From an uncultured Saprospiraceae bacterium (GTDB lineage Bacteria > Bacteroidota > Bacteroidia > Chitinophagales > Saprospiraceae): a stretch of 12,881 nt of DNA. The stretch is from assembly GCA_937864255.1 (NCBI GenBank), contig CALMIT010000268.1, positions 1 to 12,881 of the forward strand, written 5' to 3'. The notes beneath the pieces were generated by a model. The model ran no database searches. It was not told the origin of the DNA and saw only the letters and a list, made by a program, of their open reading frames with translations. A program made the translations under genes and the position numbers. Shown piece by piece: positions 6,866 through 12,881 of this stretch; position 1 is the stretch's first letter; the number at the start of each line of letters is the position of its first letter.

Positions 6866-6986
6866 GATATAAATGATTGATGAAAAATGGCTGGCAAAGT
6901 TTTAAAATAAAACAATAACTTTTTATTACTTTGAAGCCTTTGGCACTTACTTTTTATTTTTTTTAAAAAACTCAAATTGTAAACAC

Positions 6987-7388
6987 ATGTGGACAGAATT
7001 TAAAAACTTCGCATTAAAAGGCAATCTTATTGACATCGCCGTGGGTTTTGTCATGGGAGCCGCTTTCGGAAAAGTTTCCAGTGCTTTTACCGAAGGAATC
7101 ATCGCCCCGATAATTGGTCAACTGACGGGCGATATTAGTTTTGATAAAATGAAATACATAATAAAAGCCGCCGAAACAGACGCCTCCGGCACTGTCACCA
7201 CGCCAGAAGTGGCTATTCTTTATGGTAGTTTTATTACTACTGTCATTGATTTTTTGATTGTTGCTTTTGTCATGTTCATGGTCATAAAAGCCATCAATGC
7301 CGCTAAAAGGAAGGAAGAAGAGGCGCCGGCTGCGCCGTCCAAAGAAGAAATTTTGCTGACCGAAATTCGCGACTTGCTGAAAAAATAA
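6987..7388 (+). CDS. mscL: large-conductance mechanosensitive channel MscL
   Basis: MscL is a homopentameric inner-membrane channel that opens under membrane tension on hypo-osmotic shock and releases solutes without selectivity. The 133-residue product has the family layout: an amphipathic N-terminus (MWTEFKNFALKGN), then the pore helix from about residue 14 containing IDIAVGFVMGAAFGK (15-29) with the Gly/Ala packing pattern. A periplasmic loop (about 45-76) leads to a second membrane helix (about 80-102), then a charged cytoplasmic tail rich in Lys, Glu and Ala-Pro and a final helix (EEILLTEIRDLLKK) that bundles in the pentamer. Length is usual. It stands alone, divergent from tatD, and is followed by a strong hairpin terminator. 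Confidence 0.96.
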   Translation: MWTEFKNFALKGNLIDIAVGFVMGAAFGKVSSAFTEGIIAPIIGQLTGDISFDKMKYIIKAAETDASGTVTTPEVAILYGSFITTVIDFLIVAFVMFMVIKAINAAKRKEEEAPAAPSKEEILLTEIRDLLKK

Positions 7389-7410
7389 AATCCTTTTTCT
7401 TCCTTCTTTC

Positions 7411-7443
7411 AAAAAGGCTGTTTCTTTTGGAGGCAGCCTTTTT
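7411..7443 (+). terminator. Rho-independent terminator after mscL
   Basis: AAAAAGGCTG (7411-7420) and CAGCCTTTTT (7434-7443) form a perfect 10-bp stem with a 13-nt loop, ending in a run of five T. It lies 22 nt after the mscL stop. Its symmetry means it could also stop minus-strand transcription, but no minus-strand gene points into it. Confidence 0.85.
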
Positions 7444-7494
7444 GCGCATCTGTTTTACGATTTCAGTTCATAAAAAATTCCGAAATCAAACGAT

Positions 7495-7502
7495 TACCTT
7501 TG
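7495..7502 (+). promoter_or_regulatory. putative Bacteroidota -7 element for the ddl-PASTA unit
   Basis: TACCTTTG matches TAnnTTTG exactly. A transcript starting near 7508 would have a leader of about 40 nt before the ATG at 7549, while the earlier in-frame ATG at 7516 would be almost at the 5' end. This supports 7549 as the start. No convincing -33 TTTG lies at the usual spacing. Confidence 0.45.
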
Positions 7503-7548
7503 AGCCGGTAATTTTTTGCAATCGGGTAAATGCTACTTTTCGATTTAC

Positions 7549-10257
7549 ATGGATAAAATAAGAGTCGGTATATTTTTCGGCGGACCTTCGCGCGAGCGGG
7601 AAATTTCTTTTGCCGGGGGGCGTACGGTTTTTGACAACCTGAACAAATCGCTTTTCGAGCCGGTATTAATATTTGTAGATACACACCGCCATTTGATTTT
7701 GCTCGACTGGCAATACGTTTACAAAGGTACCATCCGCGATTTTTACCCGCCGGTCAGCGAATTGCCGGATTCGCCCAATGGCTTTCAGGTTTATGCGGAA
7801 AGTCTTGCCGAAAAGTCGGAATCCGAATGGAAATCACTGATCGAAAAAGTCGGAAAAAAAATAAACTGGGCTGATTTGTCCGGCATCATGGATGTAGCCT
7901 TTCTTGCCTTGCACGGCAATTTTGGCGAAGACGGTCAAATTCAAGGACTACTCGAAAGTATAAAAATCCCGTACACCGGCAGCGGCATACGCGCCTGCGC
8001 CATCGGAATGGATAAAGCCTTTCAAAAAAAAATTATGGAAGCCGGCGGCTTTGCGTGTCCGGAAGTGATGGTGCTTGACCGCGCCGACCGACTCAGTACC
8101 CCGCCGGAAAAACTAATGGAAAACGCCGCCAAAAAACTGGGCTGGCCAATGGTGATCCGCCCGGCCAATCAAGGTTCTTCCATCGGCGTCAGCATTTTGA
8201 GTGAAAAAACTACGGCAGCCGATTTTGAAAAAGCCGTCAACCGCGCCTTTTTTTGTGAAAAAATTACTGCCGAAACCTGGAATGCACTTTCCGAAAACCA
8301 GCGCATACAGTACGTGCGCGAATGGACGGATATCAGAGACGGGCTCGGTTTTCCGGTAGAAATGGAGGGACCCCTGATTTCCCATCCCGAAGAACTTCTT
8401 TCCCGCCTCAATACTCGCTTTCAACATACAAATGATAGCGTCACGCTGGAGAGCCAGCTATCAGAGCAGCGCGTGATTTTGGAAGCCTTTATAAAAGGAA
8501 AAGAATTTTCCTGCATCGTCATCCGCGACGAAAAAGGAAAACCCGTCGCCCTGCCGCCCACAGAAATCGTAAAAGGCAGCGAGGTGTTCGATTATCGCTC
8601 TAAATATTTGCCCGGACTATCGCGAAAAATCACGCCCATCGAACTGCCGGGCGGGGACATACAAAAAATCAGAAGCGAATGTGAGCGGCTTTTTGATTAC
8701 CTGGAATTCAACACTTACGCGCGTATAGACGGCTTTTTCGGCATTGGCGGAGAGATTTTTTTAAATGACCCAAATACGACTTCGGGGATGTTGCCCAGTT
8801 CGTTTTTCTTTCACCAGGCCGCCGAAATCGGGCTTAATCCCTCCCAGTTTCTGACTTATATTATTCGAACTTCCGTGTGGGAAAGGCTGCACACCTCCAC
8901 AGAAATCAACCCTGCTCACCGGCTTCTTTTGAACCGTCTCGACAAAGCGGTGACAACACTCCAAAACACTGCCCCGGAACGAAAAAAAGTCGCCGTGATC
9001 ATGGGCGGTTATTCATTCGAACGACACATTTCCGTAGAAAGCGGGCGCAATATTTTTGAAAAATTATCCAGCAGCGCTACTTATGAACCATTGCCGGTTT
9101 TTCTCGCAGGTAGCCCCGGCAGCAGCAATCACACATTATTTCAAATTCCCGTCAACCTGCTTTTAAAAGACAATGCCGACGACATTCGGGATAAAATTCT
9201 GAATTTTAAAAAACACCCGCTGACGGAATTTATCAAAAAAGAATGTGCTGATCTGACAGCAAAATATGCCTCGAAAGATGTGGTTTTCGAACCCAAACAA
9301 CTTTCTTATGAACAATTGGCAGAAACTGTAGATGCAGTTTTTATCGCCCTGCACGGCAGACCGGGCGAGGACGGCGAAGTACAATCGAAACTCGATCAAA
9401 TCGGACTGCCCTATAACGGCTCAAGCGTCGCCTCGTCGCGCATTACGATTAATAAATTTGAAACGCTCCGCATATTGCGTGAACACGGTTTTCCGACGGC
9501 GAATCAAATGCTGGTTTTGAAAGACGATTTTAATGAAAGCTCCTCGGAAGTTTTGAAAAAAATAGAATCGGCTTTTGATTTCCCGCTCGTGGCAAAGCCG
9601 GTGGACGATGGTTGCAGTTCTGCCGTAAAAGTGATTAAAAACCAGGCGCAACTGGAAGCATTTTTAAAATTGATGTTTCGCAATGAAGGCGAGGACGAAA
9701 GCCTGTACAGAACCCTGCTCAACTTGCGACACAACGAGGAGTTTCCCGCAAAGCCCGTAGCTCTGATAGAATCTTTGATTACTGCCGGAGGAGCAAAAAA
9801 GTTTTTGGAAATAACCGGCGGCATGTTGACGCATCACGCAGCCGACGGCGGTATTTATTACGAAGTTTTTGAACCGTCCGAAGCACTTGCGAGCGGCGAA
9901 GTGCTTTCGCTCGAAGAAAAATTTTTGGCCGGAGAAGGTCAAAATATCACGCCCGCGCGTTTTGCCGACAAGGCTGCCGATTACGAGCAAATTGTGTCGC
10001 AGGTGAAAAAAGACCTCGAACGCGCCGCCCGTATTTTGGGCGTCACGGGTTATTGCCGGATAGACGCGTTTGTGCGGATTTTTGAAAATAACCGCGCAGA
10101 AACGATTATCATCGAAGTCAATTCATTGCCGGGTATGACGCCCGCTACCTGCATTTATCATCAGGCTGCCATTAATGGGTACAAGCCTTTTGATTTTATT
10201 GATAAAATTTTGGAATTCGGAATACATGAGCAACCTATACGAACGATCATGGGCTAA
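7549..10257 (+). CDS. tandem (fused) D-alanine-D-alanine ligase, two Ddl modules in one chain
   Basis: Ddl joins two D-alanines using ATP to make the peptidoglycan dipeptide; usual enzymes have about 300-370 residues. This 902-residue protein contains two full-length Ddl-like ATP-grasp modules. Module 1 (about 1-450): FFGGPSREREIS (9-20), HGNFGEDG (122-129), GMDK (153-156), R204 where ATP-binding Lys is usual, QGSSIG (208-213), an insertion at about 235-300, LEAFIKGKE (311-319), FDYRSKY (347-353), RID (392-394) and DPNTTSGM (407-414), with Asp in place of the usual metal-binding Glu. Module 2 (about 478-902): MGGYSFERHIS (485-495), HGRPGEDG (602-609), NKFETL (635-640), K683, GCSSA (688-692) instead of GSSxG, EKFLAGEG (790-797), RID (837-839) and EVNSLPGM (856-863) intact. 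The start at 7549 is preferred over 7516 from domain fit and promoter position. No frameshift joins the modules. It overlaps the PASTA gene by 32 nt. Ligase identity is strong; whether both modules are active is open. Confidence 0.9.
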   Translation: MDKIRVGIFFGGPSREREISFAGGRTVFDNLNKSLFEPVLIFVDTHRHLILLDWQYVYKGTIRDFYPPVSELPDSPNGFQVYAESLAEKSESEWKSLIEKVGKKINWADLSGIMDVAFLALHGNFGEDGQIQGLLESIKIPYTGSGIRACAIGMDKAFQKKIMEAGGFACPEVMVLDRADRLSTPPEKLMENAAKKLGWPMVIRPANQGSSIGVSILSEKTTAADFEKAVNRAFFCEKITAETWNALSENQRIQYVREWTDIRDGLGFPVEMEGPLISHPEELLSRLNTRFQHTNDSVTLESQLSEQRVILEAFIKGKEFSCIVIRDEKGKPVALPPTEIVKGSEVFDYRSKYLPGLSRKITPIELPGGDIQKIRSECERLFDYLEFNTYARIDGFFGIGGEIFLNDPNTTSGMLPSSFFFHQAAEIGLNPSQFLTYIIRTSVWERLHTSTEINPAHRLLLNRLDKAVTTLQNTAPERKKVAVIMGGYSFERHISVESGRNIFEKLSSSATYEPLPVFLAGSPGSSNHTLFQIPVNLLLKDNADDIRDKILNFKKHPLTEFIKKECADLTAKYASKDVVFEPKQLSYEQLAETVDAVFIALHGRPGEDGEVQSKLDQIGLPYNGSSVASSRITINKFETLRILREHGFPTANQMLVLKDDFNESSSEVLKKIESAFDFPLVAKPVDDGCSSAVKVIKNQAQLEAFLKLMFRNEGEDESLYRTLLNLRHNEEFPAKPVALIESLITAGGAKKFLEITGGMLTHHAADGGIYYEVFEPSEALASGEVLSLEEKFLAGEGQNITPARFADKAADYEQIVSQVKKDLERAARILGVTGYCRIDAFVRIFENNRAETIIIEVNSLPGMTPATCIYHQAAINGYKPFDFIDKILEFGIHEQPIRTIMG

Positions 10258-11077
10258 GCTGCGGCATTATGCCACAGAAGGCTGGTATTTTGTAACCAGC
10301 GTTTTATTTGCAAAAAACTTTGTCAAAATGCTTGGCGTTTTGGCGCTCATTTTTTTTGTGATGAGTTGGTGGATGCGCTGCTACACCAATCACGACGAAT
10401 CCGTTCAGGTAGAAAAATATATAGGCATGCGGGCTGATGACGCTGTCGGAAAAATTCGTTCGAAAGGTTTCAGGTATGTTTTCAGTGATTCGATTTTTTT
10501 GGTGGACAAAGAACCGGGCATAGTGCTGGACCAAAATCCGCACCCGCTGGCGCGCGTCAAAGAACGCCGCACTATTTACCTCACCATCAGCAAAAGTACG
10601 CCTGACGAAGTGAACCTTCCCGGACTGATCGGTAATTATGACTATGAGCAGTATGTGAAAAAACTAAAATTGCTGGGTATAAAAGCCCGCGTCAGAGAAC
10701 GCAGTTTTGACAATAAACTGGAAGAAAATACCATACTTCATTTTTATCTCGGAGATAAAAAAATAACTGACGACAACCTGCGCGAAGGTGTAAAAGTGCC
10801 TATGGGCAGCGTGCTTGATTTTGTAGTGAGTACGCGCACGGGCGGCAGTCTGACCGTGCCGGATTTGATTTGTATGAAATATAGCGAGGCGGAGTTTATT
10901 ATTACCAGTTCAAATCTCACCATCGGTACCGTCAACGAAGACGACTCCGTTTTTGACCGCGACAACGCTTATGTCTGGAAGCAGGAGCCTGCTTTTGCGC
11001 CCGGCATCACCATGCGCATCGGCGAGCAAATGACTGTGTATCTCACGCAAAAAGTGCCTGAGGGGTGTGGACAGTAA
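10226..11077 (+). CDS. membrane-anchored PASTA-domain protein
   Basis: PASTA repeats bind uncrosslinked peptidoglycan or muropeptides and are best known from penicillin-binding proteins and Ser/Thr kinases. This 283-residue protein has a cytoplasmic N-terminus of about 34 residues with basic and aromatic character, one membrane helix (about 35-50, MLGVLALIFFVMSWWM) and a periplasmic part with three PASTA-like repeats at about 60-123, 127-203 and 207-275. Each shows the pattern of a hydrophobic start with a Gly/Pro-Asp or Leu turn, a helix with A/E residues, and a final strand (IYLTIS, LDFVVS, MTVYLT). There is no kinase or transpeptidase domain. The ATG at 10226 lies inside the ddl gene; the frame is open further upstream but homology and the membrane anchor fit this start. 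The 32-nt overlap suggests translational coupling with the ligase. A role in sensing or scaffolding cell-wall synthesis is inferred. Confidence 0.88.
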   Translation: MSNLYERSWAKLRHYATEGWYFVTSVLFAKNFVKMLGVLALIFFVMSWWMRCYTNHDESVQVEKYIGMRADDAVGKIRSKGFRYVFSDSIFLVDKEPGIVLDQNPHPLARVKERRTIYLTISKSTPDEVNLPGLIGNYDYEQYVKKLKLLGIKARVRERSFDNKLEENTILHFYLGDKKITDDNLREGVKVPMGSVLDFVVSTRTGGSLTVPDLICMKYSEAEFIITSSNLTIGTVNEDDSVFDRDNAYVWKQEPAFAPGITMRIGEQMTVYLTQKVPEGCGQ

Positions 11078-11083
11078 AAATAT

Positions 11084-11785
11084 TCAAAACACAATCTGCA
11101 AAGCTACAAACTGCGCTGCCAGCCCGATAAAATATCCTCCCCAAAGATCGCGCGGTCGGTGTGCATTTAATAAAAGTCGGGACGTGCCGACTACTCCAGC
11201 CATTAAAATGGTAAACATAAGGAGGTAAAACATTTCAATACGGAGCGGCCCCGTCAGGGAGGTTTCTATCAAAAAACTTTTTTGCCTGAAAAAAGTCATG
11301 GTAATAATGACCATACCCAACAAGCCGCCCATTCCTGTAGTATGTATGCTGACCTTTGTAAAATTATTAAAAAAGAAAGCTGCAAAAAGGGCAATGATGC
11401 CGCCGAGCATGAAAGTTTTGTAAGCCGTAGGCACGTCGGGGCTTTTCAATAAAAAATAATAAATAGCGAGGTACCAGACGGCGGTTGAGATGTAAGGAAT
11501 GATGCGATCCATCCTGTCTTCCATTTCCCAGGAACTGACAAAGCCCAGTGTTTTCATCATGGAAATAGACACAATCGGAATAAAAACGGTGGAAAAGAAG
11601 ACCATCATAATCAGGCGTCCCTGATCAGCCATTCTGTTGACGCCAAAAAGATAAGGATTGATCAGCAGCAAAAGCAGCAGCATGTAGGTCATAATAAACA
11701 GCGGATGAAAAATCACCGAGCAAACCCGCGCTGCTGTCATCAGTAAAGGGCGGGCGTTTTGTCCGAAGTTTATTCCCTCTGTCAT
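11084..11785 (-). CDS. PAP2-like integral membrane phosphatase
   Basis: This 233-residue polytopic protein has about six membrane helices. Its C-terminal part contains SRLLLNAHRPRD (202-213), an exact fit to PAP2 motif 3, SRxxxxxHxxxD, with S202, R203, H209 and D213. The other motifs are divergent: DRMDRIIPY (90-98) stands where KxxxxxxRP is expected, and KVSIHTTG (144-151) where PSGH is expected, keeping the Ser and His (S146, H148). PAP2 enzymes remove phosphate from lipids such as phosphatidate, undecaprenyl pyrophosphate or lipid A. The substrate cannot be read from sequence. It follows def by 7 nt, so is probably the last gene of a ruvX-def-pap2 operon, and its stop lies 6 nt from the convergent PASTA gene stop. 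No clear hairpin terminator lies in that gap, so the two transcripts may overlap. Confidence 0.78.
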   Translation of the reverse strand: MTEGINFGQNARPLLMTAARVCSVIFHPLFIMTYMLLLLLLINPYLFGVNRMADQGRLIMMVFFSTVFIPIVSISMMKTLGFVSSWEMEDRMDRIIPYISTAVWYLAIYYFLLKSPDVPTAYKTFMLGGIIALFAAFFFNNFTKVSIHTTGMGGLLGMVIITMTFFRQKSFLIETSLTGPLRIEMFYLLMFTILMAGVVGTSRLLLNAHRPRDLWGGYFIGLAAQFVALQIVF

Positions 11786-11792
11786 GTTGTTT

Positions 11793-12350
11793 TTATTTTA
11801 TGGCAAACTTCATTTTATAATCTGCCTGCACTTTACCCTTTTTGATGTTTTCCAGTTTGCGGCGGATGAGTTGCTTTTTGAGTGGTTTCAGGTGTTCCAC
11901 GAATAAAATTCCGTCAATATGGTCATATTCGTGCTGAATCACCCGCGCATTGATGCCGGTAAAAATGTCGTCGTGCGGCTCAAAATTTTCATCCAGATAT
12001 TGCAATCGAACTACCTGTGGACGATCCACGTCGCCGCGTATGTCGGGTATGCTCAGACAACCTTCTTCGTAAGGTTTCAGGTCGCCCGTCTCTTCTACTT
12101 TGTGGGCATTGATAAATACTTTTTTGAAGCCCATCGCTTCTTTTCCTTTTTCCATCGTTTGGATGGTGTCAATGACAAAAAGGCGAATGGGCAAACCAAT
12201 CTGCGGCGCAGCCAGCCCCACGCCATTGGCGTGATACATGGTCTCCCACATATTTTCTATCAACTCTTTTAAAGCCGGATAATCAGGATTTATGTCCTCC
12301 GCAACTTTTTTCAAAACCGGCTGCCCGTAGGCGTAAATGCTTAAAACCAT
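11793..12350 (-). CDS. def: peptide deformylase
   Basis: Def removes the formyl group from the N-terminal methionine of new proteins at the ribosome exit and needs a bound divalent metal, usually Fe(II). The 185-residue product has the three family motifs: GVGLAAPQIG (43-52), EGCLSIP (96-102) with metal ligand C98, and QHEYDHIDG (139-147) with ligands H140 and H144 and catalytic E141. Length is in the normal range, with a basic C-terminal tail (about 155-185, rich in Lys and Arg), a common variation. It lies 89 nt downstream of ruvX and 7 nt upstream of the PAP2-like gene on the same strand. The ruvX-def order is, as far as I recall, common in Bacteroidota. Confidence 0.97.
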   Translation of the reverse strand: MVLSIYAYGQPVLKKVAEDINPDYPALKELIENMWETMYHANGVGLAAPQIGLPIRLFVIDTIQTMEKGKEAMGFKKVFINAHKVEETGDLKPYEEGCLSIPDIRGDVDRPQVVRLQYLDENFEPHDDIFTGINARVIQHEYDHIDGILFVEHLKPLKKQLIRRKLENIKKGKVQADYKMKFAIK

Positions 12351-12397
12351 ATTTTATAATATTACGAAATACCTGGGTTTATAAGGATCATGAAGGT

Positions 12398-12418
12398 GGA
12401 TGAAAGTTTATTTCATCC
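12398..12418 (-). repeat. perfect hairpin between ruvX and def
   Basis: GGATGAAA (12398-12405) and TTTCATCC (12411-12418) form an 8-bp perfect stem with a 5-nt loop inside the 89-nt gap between ruvX and def. No T-run follows on the minus strand, so it is not a standard terminator. It could be a processing site or stabilise the def message. Confidence 0.45.
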
Positions 12419-12439
12419 GCTCAAACGCTTCGTCAAATT

Positions 12440-12856
12440 TCACCAAACATTCGCCTCCATGTATTCCTGCAAAATTACGGCGGCGCTCACTTTATCTATC
12501 AAGGCTTTGTCTTGTCTTTTTTTCTTTTTTGCGCCGCTTTCCAAAATCAGGCGATTGGCGGTTTTGGAAGTGAACCGCTCGTCTTGCAACTGAACTGGTA
12601 TTTGTGGAAATAGTTTTTTCAATTTTTCTACAAAATCGTACACTTTTTTCGTGATTTCCATCGGATTTCCGTCGGCGTGGAGCGGCTCGCCCACGATTAT
12701 TTTTTCCACCGCTTCCGTTTCAAAATACTTTTTTAAAAAATCAATCACACCTTCGGTCGGCACCGTATCCAGTCCGCTGGCGATGATTTGTAAAGGGTCG
12801 GTCACCGCTATCCCCGTTCGTTTTGTGCCATAATCTATCGCCAATATTCTCGCCAT
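12440..12856 (-). CDS. ruvX: RuvX/YqgF-family pre-16S rRNA nuclease (putative Holliday junction resolvase)
   Basis: YqgF/RuvX proteins have the RNase H fold and act in 5' end maturation of 16S rRNA; a Holliday junction role was proposed from the fold. The 138-residue product is of normal family length. It shows AIDYGTKRTGIAV (6-18) with the first acidic residue D8, VGEPLHADG (55-63) matching the family GxPLxxDG segment, DERFTS (92-97) with E93, and ALIDKVSAAVIL (118-129) with D121. These acidic residues form the expected metal site. A lysine-rich stretch (110-114) may contact nucleic acid. It is the first visible gene of the minus-strand unit leading to def and the PAP2-like gene. Only 25 bases lie upstream in the window, so its promoter is not seen. 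Confidence 0.93.
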   Translation of the reverse strand: MARILAIDYGTKRTGIAVTDPLQIIASGLDTVPTEGVIDFLKKYFETEAVEKIIVGEPLHADGNPMEITKKVYDFVEKLKKLFPQIPVQLQDERFTSKTANRLILESGAKKKKRQDKALIDKVSAAVILQEYMEANVW

Positions 12857-12881
12857 TTTTGCTTTATGATTGGTTCAAAAA

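Noticed and set aside
6900..6986. Possible promoters for mscL and tatD in the divergent gap (for example TTACTTTG near 6937)
   Set aside because: Only partial matches to TAnnTTTG and no -33 element at the right spacing. The region is A/T-rich enough to give such matches by chance.
7516..7548. Eleven extra residues at the N-terminus of the tandem ligase from an ATG at 7516
   Set aside because: The Ddl fold begins with the strand right after MDK at 7549. A transcript from the 7495-7502 element would leave almost no leader for 7516.
12407..12448. Possible tiny GTG-started peptide (VKFDEAFERMK) overlapping the end of ruvX on the minus strand
   Set aside because: It has only 11 codons, no ribosome-binding evidence, and ends within the hairpin. 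It is likely chance.
1..12881. CRISPR array, insertion sequence, prophage or defence island
   Set aside because: No regularly spaced repeats, transposase, integrase or defence-type domains are seen. Gene content is housekeeping and envelope related throughout.

Overview
The window looks like a chromosomal housekeeping and envelope region from a member of the Bacteroidota. The evidence is the gene content (an exbB / four-helix protein / exbD / exbD cluster, a stand-alone PASTA protein next to a D-Ala-D-Ala ligase, a ruvX-def pair), starts preceded by A/T-rich stretches rather than clear Shine-Dalgarno sites, and several TAnnTTTG-type -7 elements. A placement near Saprospiria is only a guess. 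No phage, transposon, CRISPR array or foreign-looking island is visible.

Layout. (1) 1-644, plus strand: the tail of an unidentified CDS and a small four-helix membrane protein. (2) 781-3271, plus: trhO (tRNA U34 hydroxylase) and, 7 nt later, a Wzx/MATE-type flippase, ending at a hairpin (3279-3310) shared with the convergent cluster. (3) 5860-3335, minus: tRNA-Ser(GGA), then exbB, a four-helix protein and two different exbD genes, a proton-motive-force motor of the kind that energises TonB-dependent outer-membrane transport. (4) 6865-6074, minus: a TatD-family nuclease. (5) 6987-7388, plus: mscL, closed by a strong terminator. (6) 7549-11077, plus: an unusual 902-residue protein made of two consecutive D-alanine-D-alanine ligase modules, overlapping by 32 nt a membrane-anchored protein with three PASTA-like repeats. 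(7) 12856-11084, minus: ruvX/yqgF, def (peptide deformylase) and a PAP2-like membrane phosphatase, converging on the PASTA gene with only 6 nt between stops.

Theme. Many genes serve the cell envelope: lipid-linked glycan flipping, D-Ala-D-Ala synthesis, a putative peptidoglycan-binding PASTA protein, a possible polyprenyl/lipid phosphatase, osmotic relief and Ton energisation. The rest serve translation and nucleic-acid upkeep.

The most unusual item is the tandem Ddl-Ddl polypeptide, whose two halves carry different substitutions at conserved ATP-grasp positions. The uncharacterised four-helix protein inside the exb cluster is second. I found no wholly new multi-gene system.
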